A program made the position numbers and the translations under genes. Shown here in pieces: positions 1 through 8,614 of a stretch of 64,000 bases of DNA. The first letter of the stretch is position 1. Each line of letters begins with the position of its first letter. The stretch covers positions 1 to 64,000 of the forward strand of contig NZ_CALWJM010000012.1 of NCBI RefSeq assembly GCF_944381005.1, in the 5' to 3' direction. The DNA comes from an uncultured Butyricicoccus sp. (GTDB lineage Bacteria; Bacillota; Clostridia; Oscillospirales; Butyricicoccaceae). Below the pieces are notes generated by a model. The model was not told the origin of the DNA and searched no databases. It saw only the letters and a program-made list of their open reading frames with translations.

Positions 1-16
1 ATTTCCTTTTTGCCAT
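1..16 (-). CDS. Start of an unidentified gene running off the left edge
   Basis: Only about five codons are inside the window (M-A-K-R-K). An ATG on the minus strand at 16-14 follows a GGGGTG-like ribosome binding site about 8 bases upstream, and an extended -10 element lies further upstream. The product cannot be named. It would be the next gene after the lytic transglycosylase, transcribed in the same direction, with a gap of 94 bases. The call rests on start-site signals only. Confidence 0.4.
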
Positions 17-40
17 AATAAAACACCCCTTTTGCTATTC

Positions 41-49
41 AGTATAACA
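41..49 (-). promoter_or_regulatory. Extended -10 promoter element (candidate)
   Basis: The minus strand reads TGTTATACT, an extended -10 (TGn plus TATACT) of sigma-A type, about 25 bases upstream of the ATG at 16. No good -35 is seen at 17 bases. It would drive the gene leaving the left edge. Confidence 0.35.
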
Positions 50-110
50 TACTGTCTAACAAATGGGGTGCAATTCATCGGTCACAGGTTTTTGTATGTT
101 CTATGTATTT

Positions 111-809
111 TTACAGCATTTCTTCGGTCGTGAAATCGCTGGTCAAATCCAGCGTGGGCAAACTGTATTTCATGCTCTGCGCCATCAGATAAACCAACTG
201 ATTCATTTTATCTTCTATCACTTCATCGGTAGAAATCAGCTCTTCACTTACGCCTGCACTCTGCATACTGACCTGATTGGTTGTGGGAATGGAGATATCC
301 TGTCCCACGAGTGCCGACACCTTTTTGACGTAATTCTGCGTCTCCTCAAACGGCGGTACACCGCCATATTTGGCTACATTGCCACTTCCCGCATTGTAAG
401 CAGCCAGCGTCAGCGTCAAATCTCCGTCATACTTTCGGGACAAGTCGGCAAGCTGCATGGCACCCGCCATAATATTCTGTTCGGCATCAAACGGGTCGGT
501 CACACCATACTCTTCGACATTACAAGGCATGAGCTGCATAACACCCATTGCACCTGCATGAGAAACACAATTCGGGTCAAAATCCGATTCTGTCTTTGCC
601 ACAGCCTTGAGCAGATTGACCGGAACGCCTGTGACTTCAGACGCATGTGCAAACATCTCGTCCATGCTCTGACTGCCGCTCGACAAAGATGCGGCGGTTC
701 CGGTTTTGCTGTTGAGCACGGTCGAAAAATTGCTGCTGATTTGGCGTTGTTGGTTAGAAGCCACCTGCAAAAATGCCAAATCTGTCATCATGTTACTTTG
801 AATCTTCAA
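111..809 (-). CDS. Lytic transglycosylase (SLT domain)
   Basis: A 232-residue protein whose residues ~52-175 form a soluble-lytic-transglycosylase fold that cleaves the glycan strands of peptidoglycan. The catalytic glutamate is E74 in the K-T-E-S motif, followed by GAMGVMQLMP (~86-95) and later AAYNAG, which are the conserved substrate-groove motifs. No signal peptide is evident; the first 50 residues are Ser/Thr/Gln-rich, so export might use the flagellar apparatus or a non-classical route (inference). The start is TTG at 809, chosen because a GGAGG site lies 7 bases upstream, while the ATGs at 791 and 788 have none. It lies 42 bases after the chemoreceptor-like gene and is probably co-transcribed. 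In a flagellar locus its likely job is to open the cell wall for rod or hook passage. Confidence 0.88.
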   Translation of the reverse strand: MKIQSNMMTDLAFLQVASNQQRQISSNFSTVLNSKTGTAASLSSGSQSMDEMFAHASEVTGVPVNLLKAVAKTESDFDPNCVSHAGAMGVMQLMPCNVEEYGVTDPFDAEQNIMAGAMQLADLSRKYDGDLTLTLAAYNAGSGNVAKYGGVPPFEETQNYVKKVSALVGQDISIPTTNQVSMQSAGVSEELISTDEVIEDKMNQLVYLMAQSMKYSLPTLDLTSDFTTEEML

Positions 810-851
810 GTAATTTCCTCCTTTTTCGACGACCTTTTCATGGTTATTGTA

Positions 852-2804
852 TCACATTTTATCTGGATTCTCCAGCATAAATTGTGCGGTCAAAGCACGA
901 ATTTCCCGCACATATCCGAGCAGTTCTTCGGGTGCAGGCTGTTTTCGCTGCGCTGCCCGTATATCTTGGCGTCTTAACGTGTCTGCCTGTTTGGTCAACT
1001 GCTTTTCTACGCTTCGGATAGCCTTTGCATATACTTCATCGGTCGAAGAAACGGTCATTCCGGATACGGTGTTCGGCAACTCGGTCGCCGTCTGCTGCAA
1101 GGTATCCAGCAGTTTTTCCACCAATGAAACACTGTACTGGGCGGCTTCCATCGCCTGCTGCACCATTGGCACAGTACGCTTGGTCATCTGCGCGCTCTGC
1201 GCGGCCAATAAGTGCATTCCATCGGCAATCGCAGGAAGTCGGTCACTGGTTCCACGGGACGCTTCTACGGCTATGCTGACCGAAAGGGTATTCATCCGGA
1301 ATGCGACATCGTCAAACTCCTGCAAAATACTAAACGCCTGTCCGGTCTTTCTCTCCAGCTCCTGCGTGATTTCGCGCAGCGTACCGGCTGTTTGTCGTCC
1401 AACGGTCAAGCCCGAACGCACTTCATCCATGCTGCGTTCTTCTTCGGAAGATTCTTTTTCATCCATCTGCTTTGCCAAATGCGCCAACTGCACGGCTGCC
1501 TGTTCCATCTGTTCTGCGCATTGGCTGCCACTAGTTTTGATGGGGACAGGCTGACGGGTCATGTCCTCAATATAGCGGTCCATCACACCTGCACGTTCCT
1601 GAATCTTCTTGATGACCGTTCCCCATTCCTCGCGCACGCGCTCCATTTCCTGATAAATCTGCTGAAATGCGCCCGTATATGCCGCCGCATTGGGAGAACT
1701 GCTCAAATTTCTATCCGCCATGTCTTTGAGGGCAGATGCCGTATCGGAAACAATCTTTTGATATCGCTCGCCAAGCATCACCATAGTCGTTTCTAACTGA
1801 CCGGGGTTTTTATCCGGTGCCAACCCTCTAAAATTACCATCACACAACTGCTGCAAACGTTTCTGGTAATTTGTCTGCACCGCTTCCAGACGACTGCCCA
1901 ATGCCCAAGCTGCCGTTGCCGCCAGCCCAACGAACAACAATCCAAATATCGTCATCGCAACCAGCCAGCCGCCTGACACATTTTCCATTGCGTCTGCGCG
2001 TTCATAAACCCCAAGGCTCCAACCATCGGTTGCTCCGATTGGGATATAAGACTGCACCCACTTGGTTCCGTCTGCGCCTTTAAAGGACTGCTGACCGGTC
2101 TTTCCAGACACCATATCCCGCTCGACTTGGGCACGCTCCAATTGTGCCGCATCGTTCTGGGCAAGCTGCGCTGCGTTCTGCTGCTCCAGCGCCATTTGCA
2201 TATCCGAACTCATGCGTACTGTGCCATCTTTATCCAGCACATAAATTCCACCGCCTTGGGTTGTGTTCATGGTGTCCAACAGCGTTTGGAATGTTTCGGT
2301 TCCGCAGCGGAAATACACAACACCGCTTATCGCATCGTTCCGAATTACCGGTGCAGCAATCACAACATACATATCCTCTTTATCCGGAATGATAAAGGGT
2401 ATACTCATATATGTCATCCCTTGCAAGGCTTGCTGAAAATAGGTTTCTTCGGCAATCGTGGTGTTGCTCACCCAGTCATTACCAGTTATATCCGATAAAC
2501 CAAACGAGCGGAAGCCATATACATCGGCTTTCTGCTGCAAAAATGCCTTTTTCTGTTCCAAGGGTACGGTCGTATCTGACAGAATATCGCTTCGTCCGAT
2601 TTCTGTCACCAGATTGGTGTAAGCATCCACACGCTGTTCAAACGCCAACGCAGTGCCTTGTGCGGTTGTCATGAGTGTTTGCTCGGCTGCATTGCGCGCC
2701 GTGCGCCGCGCTGCCGACAGCCCTAACACACCCATGACGATAACGACCACAGCCGACACAACGGCGGCCGCTGCAATCATCCATTTCTTCTGCATCTTGT
2801 CCAT
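852..2804 (-). CDS. Chemoreceptor-like membrane protein with Cache sensor and degenerate signalling tip
   Basis: A 650-residue protein with a membrane segment at ~9-30, an extracytoplasmic double-Cache-like sensor (~35-275, with the YFQQAL and GVVYFRCG stretches), a second membrane segment at ~279-305 and a long cytoplasmic coiled region. The overall plan is that of a methyl-accepting chemotaxis protein. The normally near-invariant hairpin tip is eroded, however: around residue 497 it reads FDDVAFRMNTLSVSIAVEAS instead of the usual [20 protein letters not shown], and the FAVVADEVR part is replaced by LPAIADGMHLL. It may therefore bind CheA/CheW poorly or signal to another partner. A terminator separates it from the upstream SLH gene, so it probably has its own promoter. 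The RBS is GGGAGGAAGG. MCP ancestry is secure; function is not. Confidence 0.75.
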   Translation of the reverse strand: MDKMQKKWMIAAAAVVSAVVVIVMGVLGLSAARRTARNAAEQTLMTTAQGTALAFEQRVDAYTNLVTEIGRSDILSDTTVPLEQKKAFLQQKADVYGFRSFGLSDITGNDWVSNTTIAEETYFQQALQGMTYMSIPFIIPDKEDMYVVIAAPVIRNDAISGVVYFRCGTETFQTLLDTMNTTQGGGIYVLDKDGTVRMSSDMQMALEQQNAAQLAQNDAAQLERAQVERDMVSGKTGQQSFKGADGTKWVQSYIPIGATDGWSLGVYERADAMENVSGGWLVAMTIFGLLFVGLAATAAWALGSRLEAVQTNYQKRLQQLCDGNFRGLAPDKNPGQLETTMVMLGERYQKIVSDTASALKDMADRNLSSSPNAAAYTGAFQQIYQEMERVREEWGTVIKKIQERAGVMDRYIEDMTRQPVPIKTSGSQCAEQMEQAAVQLAHLAKQMDEKESSEEERSMDEVRSGLTVGRQTAGTLREITQELERKTGQAFSILQEFDDVAFRMNTLSVSIAVEASRGTSDRLPAIADGMHLLAAQSAQMTKRTVPMVQQAMEAAQYSVSLVEKLLDTLQQTATELPNTVSGMTVSSTDEVYAKAIRSVEKQLTKQADTLRRQDIRAAQRKQPAPEELLGYVREIRALTAQFMLENPDKM

Positions 2805-2860
2805 TCTTTGGGCAACCTTCCTCCCATATCCTAAAATTTATATTGGTGTTCCAGTCTCAC

Positions 2861-2895
2861 AAAAAAGCGGACGCTTTTCAGCGTCCTGCTTTTTT
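2861..2895 (-). terminator. Rho-independent terminator of the large SLH gene
   Basis: GGACGC (2869-2874) pairs with GCGTCC (2881-2886) around a TTTTCA loop. AAAAAAGC and GCTTTTTT arms extend the stem with one bulged base. On the minus strand the stem is followed by a T-run, 24 bases after the stop of the SLH gene. Confidence 0.85.
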
Positions 2896-2918
2896 GCATG
2901 AACCTTACATGCGACAAA

Positions 2919-5900
2919 TCAATAAAATGTCTGTTCTACTACACTGTCACCGAGTCTGCCAACAAAACCTGGCTGCGGATTATCTGATTTCTTATAGAAG
3001 ATATCCGGTGTCAAATTTACGTTAAGCGGACCTGCCTGAATGCCGCCTTCATCACAGATAAAATAGTTAAACTTAATACCGTTTCCGATACGAACATCCG
3101 AAAAATGATAGACAACCGATTTACATGCTTTCTTACCGTCACCGACATCTTCAAATTCGGAACTTTCAGGTCTATATTTTACCTTTCCGCTACCAGTAAT
3201 CATTACATGGGGTAAAACTGTACCCAACGGTTTAAGCTGGTCTTCATCCATGGGGAATGACTCATCCTCCATTGTATCCAGTTTATAATACAACGGTTCA
3301 GAGAAAGATATTGTTATATCCGCTTCGTACAAGCCAGAACCTACCACAGTTTCGTAAGGCACATCACCAGTTATTGCCGTAATGACTGGAGGTGTTGCAT
3401 CCTTAGCCACAATACCATCCAAACGATACAGTCTCCATTTGCCACCTAGTCGGTTTTGTGCCAAAGCAATCATAACATACGTCTGATTTGGCTCCAAATT
3501 TTTAAGCACAACTTGTCCCGATATCATATTATCTGCGTCTGGTGTTCCTGTCGTAATAGTCAGTGCACCTGAATCCGCTGGTGTGTCACTTGTTGTACCA
3601 TCAATTATATCGGCAATTTTTGCCAGATTACCTGCACCAGGGCGATCAAATGCTTCACTCTGATTACCGGGTGTCAAAACGCCCTCATCAGCTGCATCTT
3701 GAATCACCTTTGGCAACCGGTTTGTTGGGTAAATTTTCCAATATACTTGAGATGGTTGGTCTACCTTTACTGTAACCTGATTGGCTCCAGTTGTGACAGT
3801 ATCATTTTCCAGCTTTAAGTTGGGTGGCTCAACCTCTTTGGTTGTAATCTGATAATAGTAGACCCGCGACAGTTCTTGCGGTACACCCTTTAAGACAAAA
3901 TATACATCATATGTGGTCTTTGCTCGTAAACCATCCACTTCAAATTCGTATACATTGTCTGGCAACATACCACTACCGTCTGCACCGCCAAAGGTACCCA
4001 TTACAACACCCGAAATAGAGGTAAAGTTGTGTTTATACACATCTTGTGCCGTCGGCGTTTGTAATTGAGGCTGTGGATATTCTGATAAATCACCACTTTC
4101 TGGTATTTTCTCCATAGTGGTACCTTCTACAAGTGTTGGTGGAATAAACCCTGCCGGTGCCATAACGTAATACAATGTGGCCTTTCGGTCAACCTGAACC
4201 TTTGGAATGACAATGGAGTCACCAATATGCTCAAAGTCCGGATAGGGGTCTTTAAACGATGGAATGATTGTATCCGAGAGGATGGTGAACATCTCCAACG
4301 CCGAAGGGGTACCAATGAGCATAATCTCATCCGCTTCCACCAAGGTATCCCAAGTAGACTTCAAAGGACTTTGCACAAAGGAACGCAAGCTGGATTTGTT
4401 ACCACTGGCAACCGGAACCGACCAGATATTGACAATCTTATTGCCTTGGTCGGCATCACGACCATCGAGCTTGGTCAGCTTAATCGCAAAGCTACGCGAT
4501 TCTGAAAAATTTTTCAAAGGTTCAAACTCAGGTTCTGCACCTTCTGTCATATAGTGCAGCGTCGTTGCACCATTCTCCGCAATGCGCCCTGTTACAACTT
4601 CATCGCTGTCTTTTTTCTTTACCTGCTGCCAATCGGGTGCCTCCTCTGTACCCATATTTTCCCATAATTCAAATTCAATATCAGAATCTGACCACAGAAC
4701 CAAATCAAATAAGATACTATCGGAAACTCTTGTGGACTGCGGACGCAGTTCAAACGCCATATGAGAGGTATTGGGAACTTCCTGCAACTTTCTCTGGATA
4801 ATGCGCGAGAATACCGTTGTAAATTCCAGCTCGCGGCAATTTTCTGCCAGCCGGTTGTTAGACGTATCGAAAATATTTTTATTCAATACGACTTTGTACT
4901 TATTACCACTGAGAATATCAAGCGCACCATCTTTAAAGGTCAAAATGGTTTTGCCCTCATCCAAGGTACAAATCAGATTGGTTCCCGGAACATAGTTAGT
5001 TGCGACGGGGTCTTCCAAACCATATTGCAAATCATAGAAGGTAAAGTTGCGCTCGACCGCATCTTTTAGTGCACCACCTTCCAGTTCATGCAGCGACAAA
5101 CGCTTGCCATTTTCATCGACTTCAACGCGGATTTCCTCATTAAACACAATGCTGATATCCGATTCGACGAGCGGCTGACCATTTACATCGGGGTCAAATG
5201 CCAATTCTGCCACAGGCGGAATCACATCAAGCGTTTTAACTTGCAGCGTTACAACCTGCTTACCAATATTTCCGGCTGTATCCTGCAAAACCAAGTATAC
5301 ATCGTATCCAGTTTGTGCCTCCAGACCAGAGATGGTAAACTTGCCTTCCTTATCCATTTTTGCCGATGCCTTACCGCTCTTGAGCGCATTGCTGCCCGAC
5401 ATAACTTGCGCCTTGGCTTCGTCGCTGTCGAGCGGTACCGAGCCACCCTCCCAGTCATCGGGCGGAACCGGATAGGTGTCACCGCGCTTGACGGCAACCC
5501 AGTAAACGGTTGCATCCTCATTGACGCTGTATTTCACATCGACCGATTTTTCTTTTGCATTATCCGATTTCGGATAGTCTTCGTTAAACTCAGGCGGTGT
5601 TCTATCACCGGTTGTAAAGCTGAGCTTTTTGACGCCCGACATATTTACACCGTCAGACAGAACAAAATACATATCATACGAGGTCTTTTCTGCCAATCCA
5701 TTGACCGTGATAAAGTGCGGCTCATTCTTCTGCACATTCATCTTGCCGTTTGTGCCCTTGATATGACCACTCATGGTCTGTGTGCGCAGTTCGTCTGCGG
5801 TTGGTGCGGGCAATCCCTTCTTATAAACAGCATAATAAACCGTACAGGTTTTGGTCGCAACCGACTCAATCGCTGCAAAGTAATCGGTTCGGCTTTCATC

Positions 5901-7628
5901 CGTATAGTCATCGTGGTCTAACCGCGGATATCCTGCGGCAAATGCCGGAATGGTATTATCTGGCGTTATAAAGTCGCGTGTCTTACGCGGGCTTCTGTCA
6001 CCGCGCTCGTCTACCAGAACAGCCGAGAAGGTGTACTCGGTATCGGTCTTTAGGCTGCGGATTGCCGTTGTAATATCCTCTTCTGCGGTTTCGATAGGCG
6101 ACTGGCCAGAAACGACTGCCTTAAAACCATAGCTTGGCGGCTTAATCAACTGGTCGGACGACAACGGACCGTCTGCTTCCAATGTAACGCCCCAATATAC
6201 AGTACCGGTTTTATTCGTGTTCAAAATCGCGTTTGCCGCCGTGGGGCCAACGTCATCCAACTTGGGATAGCCTGCCAAAATACGCGGGTAAGACGAAGAT
6301 TCTTCTGCATCCTGACTGGTCATATCTTCGCCGTTGATGTTTGCAATCACGCCCGGTCGAATTTCAATCTTATCGGGCAGCATTTGTATGGTACTTCCGT
6401 TGGTATTGACCTTGAGATAGCCAATATCACCAGCGCCCGTAATATTGGTCGGTGCATCCAGATACACCTCGTTGATAAGTGCACCCTCATCAATGATGAC
6501 AGAGGCATCGGTAGCCGATTCGTCTACCATTAACTTTTCAATACTGCCTCTGCCCAAAGCAACTACGCCTTCAGGGGTCTTGATGGTAACGTCCTTAAAA
6601 TCGCCGGACAAATCCAAGCGCGTTCCTTGTTCTCCATCGACCTCAATGGACTGGAAACCGTTTGAACCATAGCACTGTTCTTCCAAAAAGCTGTCAGTGC
6701 GCACATATGTCTTTTCAATGCGGGTACTGCCCTCGGCCGTGAAACTGATGGCGACGTTGTTCGGACTGTCTACAATCAGCTCATTTATCAGGCAGTTTCG
6801 TGCGGTCAAGCTGTTTGTGCTGGCGTTGCTCACACCCGAACCCGATGCAATGACCTGTCCATTGACCGTCACATTGTTCAGCGTAACATAACCCAAGCCA
6901 ACACCGGCTGTGATGTACAAATCCCCGTTGATTGTGGTGTCGTGCAGTTCGACACCGGAAGCCGAAATCATCACATTTCCGCTGACCATGCCCAACGTAC
7001 TACTACCTGCCTGATTGAGCGGGGTGCCGATGGTGCGCGCCAGCAATGTTGCAACTTCGCCGCGGGTAATCGGCGCCTGCGGCCGGAATGTGCCTTCGGA
7101 ATCGCCTTTGACAATGCCCTTCTTAGCAGCCGCTGTGACAATGCCACGGCTCCACGAACTGAGCGCACGTCCGTCGGTGAATATCATATTTTCGCTTTCA
7201 TCCGGCGTCAGCATCAGGTTTCTGCCAATCAGCGTCATGGCTTCCTCACGGGTCAAGCTGTCATTGGGGCTTGCCGTATTTTTGCTTGAGCCGACAAAAT
7301 AGCCCTGATTATAAGCAATATTGATGTCATTGGCATACCACTCTGTTCCCTTGACATCTCGGAACGGCTGTTTGCCCATTGTTTTATACCCAAACGCGCG
7401 GTTTATCATGGTGACAAACTCTGCGCGTGTGATATTGCGGTCAGGCTCCATGCTGCCGTTTTGGTCACCGCGCATGACGCCCCAATCACGCAGCTTTGTC
7501 AGCGAACTATCTGCCCAATGTGCCGCAGCAGTCTCGACTGGTGTGACTGGGCCGATGACACAGACATTGAGCAGCATGACAAATGCCAACAGCAGTTTGC
7601 CAATTCTGCTTAACCTTGCTTTTCTCAT
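2919..7628 (-). CDS. Very large S-layer-homology surface protein with repeated Fn3/Ig-like modules
   Basis: A 1569-residue secreted protein. A signal peptide (RLSRIGKLLLAFVMLLN) is followed by three N-terminal SLH domains (~35-210; ITRAEF, LTREEA and ITRGEV cores), which anchor proteins to pyruvylated wall polymers. Next come a Gly/Asn/Val-rich beta-helix-like section (~215-440) and a series of Fn3/Ig-like modules. Several modules open with a P-x-F-x3-Y-P-x-x-D type motif (YPKLD, YPRLD, YPKSD, YPDFE) and contain TVYW/TVYY-A/V strands. The start is ATG at 7628, preceded by GGGAGGAAAG and lying one base after the PilZ stop. An upstream in-frame start would run into the PilZ gene and has no RBS. 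It is probably co-transcribed with the PilZ gene and ended by the terminator at 2861-2895. The ligand is unknown; adhesion or envelope architecture is an inference. Confidence 0.85.
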   Translation of the reverse strand: MRKARLSRIGKLLLAFVMLLNVCVIGPVTPVETAAAHWADSSLTKLRDWGVMRGDQNGSMEPDRNITRAEFVTMINRAFGYKTMGKQPFRDVKGTEWYANDINIAYNQGYFVGSSKNTASPNDSLTREEAMTLIGRNLMLTPDESENMIFTDGRALSSWSRGIVTAAAKKGIVKGDSEGTFRPQAPITRGEVATLLARTIGTPLNQAGSSTLGMVSGNVMISASGVELHDTTINGDLYITAGVGLGYVTLNNVTVNGQVIASGSGVSNASTNSLTARNCLINELIVDSPNNVAISFTAEGSTRIEKTYVRTDSFLEEQCYGSNGFQSIEVDGEQGTRLDLSGDFKDVTIKTPEGVVALGRGSIEKLMVDESATDASVIIDEGALINEVYLDAPTNITGAGDIGYLKVNTNGSTIQMLPDKIEIRPGVIANINGEDMTSQDAEESSSYPRILAGYPKLDDVGPTAANAILNTNKTGTVYWGVTLEADGPLSSDQLIKPPSYGFKAVVSGQSPIETAEEDITTAIRSLKTDTEYTFSAVLVDERGDRSPRKTRDFITPDNTIPAFAAGYPRLDHDDYTDESRTDYFAAIESVATKTCTVYYAVYKKGLPAPTADELRTQTMSGHIKGTNGKMNVQKNEPHFITVNGLAEKTSYDMYFVLSDGVNMSGVKKLSFTTGDRTPPEFNEDYPKSDNAKEKSVDVKYSVNEDATVYWVAVKRGDTYPVPPDDWEGGSVPLDSDEAKAQVMSGSNALKSGKASAKMDKEGKFTISGLEAQTGYDVYLVLQDTAGNIGKQVVTLQVKTLDVIPPVAELAFDPDVNGQPLVESDISIVFNEEIRVEVDENGKRLSLHELEGGALKDAVERNFTFYDLQYGLEDPVATNYVPGTNLICTLDEGKTILTFKDGALDILSGNKYKVVLNKNIFDTSNNRLAENCRELEFTTVFSRIIQRKLQEVPNTSHMAFELRPQSTRVSDSILFDLVLWSDSDIEFELWENMGTEEAPDWQQVKKKDSDEVVTGRIAENGATTLHYMTEGAEPEFEPLKNFSESRSFAIKLTKLDGRDADQGNKIVNIWSVPVASGNKSSLRSFVQSPLKSTWDTLVEADEIMLIGTPSALEMFTILSDTIIPSFKDPYPDFEHIGDSIVIPKVQVDRKATLYYVMAPAGFIPPTLVEGTTMEKIPESGDLSEYPQPQLQTPTAQDVYKHNFTSISGVVMGTFGGADGSGMLPDNVYEFEVDGLRAKTTYDVYFVLKGVPQELSRVYYYQITTKEVEPPNLKLENDTVTTGANQVTVKVDQPSQVYWKIYPTNRLPKVIQDAADEGVLTPGNQSEAFDRPGAGNLAKIADIIDGTTSDTPADSGALTITTGTPDADNMISGQVVLKNLEPNQTYVMIALAQNRLGGKWRLYRLDGIVAKDATPPVITAITGDVPYETVVGSGLYEADITISFSEPLYYKLDTMEDESFPMDEDQLKPLGTVLPHVMITGSGKVKYRPESSEFEDVGDGKKACKSVVYHFSDVRIGNGIKFNYFICDEGGIQAGPLNVNLTPDIFYKKSDNPQPGFVGRLGDSVVEQTFY

Positions 7629-7629
7629 A

Positions 7630-8271
7630 TCAGTTCTTTCCTCCCTCGTAAACGCCGGAAACCGCCCGACACTTACCGCGTCTCCACTGCTCACTGAAAA
7701 TTGCCTGCATCAAACAAGCCTCTTCTTCGTGCGCCAAGTCCACGAATTTAGCTGAATATTGCCACTTCAAGCTGCTGACCTGTTCTCTGCGCAAAATCTG
7801 CATTTTCAGCACCAACATGGGATATGTAACCGGAACGACTACCTCGCACACTTCCCCAATCTCCAGTTTAGACGGGCATTGAAATGCGATTCCACCACCA
7901 CTCAAATCGACAGAAACAAGTGGTACGCGGAACGGCTGTTGCTCCTGCATCCGAATGAGTTTGCTATGAAACTGCATCCGCACGCGCAATTGTCTGCGTG
8001 TATCGCCTTCCAGTCGTGTCACCAATTCCAAATACAATTTTCCTCCTCGTTTTGCGCCTACCTCTCCGCGGTATACAACTTTCGGGTCTTCCGCTCGACT
8101 GAACAGAACAATGTGCAGTTGACGTACATCGTCAGCATTTTCTCCGATGGGACGCATTACGGCAATGCTGTCGCCTTCCTGTGTCTCCATAACCGCCTGT
8201 CCAACCAATGTATATGCCGTATCAAACAGCATCCAGACGTTATTTTTGTCCTCACTTTTCTTCTGCAACAT
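7630..8271 (-). CDS. PilZ-domain cyclic-di-GMP effector (YcgR-like)
   Basis: A 213-residue cytoplasmic protein. The N-terminal half (~15-90) resembles the YcgR/YpfA N-domain and the C-terminal half is PilZ. Both c-di-GMP-binding motifs are present: RxxxR as R92-x3-R96, and DxSxxG as D122-L-S124-G-G-G127. Family members bind c-di-GMP and slow the flagellar motor or act on the stator or switch. The start ATG lies inside the end of the upstream FlhB-like gene (20-base overlap) with an AGAGG site, so translation is coupled. The next gene is the large SLH protein, which suggests c-di-GMP might also bear on surface attachment here (inference). Confidence 0.88.
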   Translation of the reverse strand: MLQKKSEDKNNVWMLFDTAYTLVGQAVMETQEGDSIAVMRPIGENADDVRQLHIVLFSRAEDPKVVYRGEVGAKRGGKLYLELVTRLEGDTRRQLRVRMQFHSKLIRMQEQQPFRVPLVSVDLSGGGIAFQCPSKLEIGEVCEVVVPVTYPMLVLKMQILRREQVSSLKWQYSAKFVDLAHEEEACLMQAIFSEQWRRGKCRAVSGVYEGGKN

Positions 8272-8614
8272 AGGCTACCTCTGCTTCCGCTGTTGGTTTC
8301 TGTCTGTCATCCTGTGCTTTTTGCTTTCCATCCACTTGGTTTTTGCCGTCGAGCTGATTTGGATTGAAATTCAAAAAGTACACATAGATTTCGACAATGG
8401 CTTTATACAATTCTTCCGGTATCTCTGCGCCCAGTTCAAGCTGAGACAGCATGGTTGCCAGAGAGTTGTCTTCATAAACCGGCACACCGCTTTCTGACGC
8501 GATATCCACAATACGCTCGGCCAGATAGCCCATACCAGAAGCGACAATGACCGGTGCCGCTTCGCCGTTTTCATATTTGAGTGCGACTGCACGCTGGCTG
8601 TTAGATGGAGACAT
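8252..8614 (-). CDS. FlhB C-terminal-domain homologue (FhlB/YlqH-like)
   Basis: A 120-residue soluble protein matching the cytoplasmic C-terminal domain of FlhB without its membrane part: RAVALKYENGEAAPVIVASG, then an AERIVDIASE helix and IPEELYKAIVEIYVYF. FlhB's autocleavage motif NPTH is replaced (the stretch reads NSQRA). Such stand-alone proteins can partly substitute for the processed FlhB domain in substrate-specificity switching of the export gate. Residues ~90-120 are a charged Gln/Lys tail. It overlaps the upstream gene by 14 bases and the PilZ gene by 20. The ylqG-ylqH gene pair of Bacillus has the same arrangement. Confidence 0.85.
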   Translation of the reverse strand: MSPSNSQRAVALKYENGEAAPVIVASGMGYLAERIVDIASESGVPVYEDNSLATMLSQLELGAEIPEELYKAIVEIYVYFLNFNPNQLDGKNQVDGKQKAQDDRQKPTAEAEVAYVAEEK

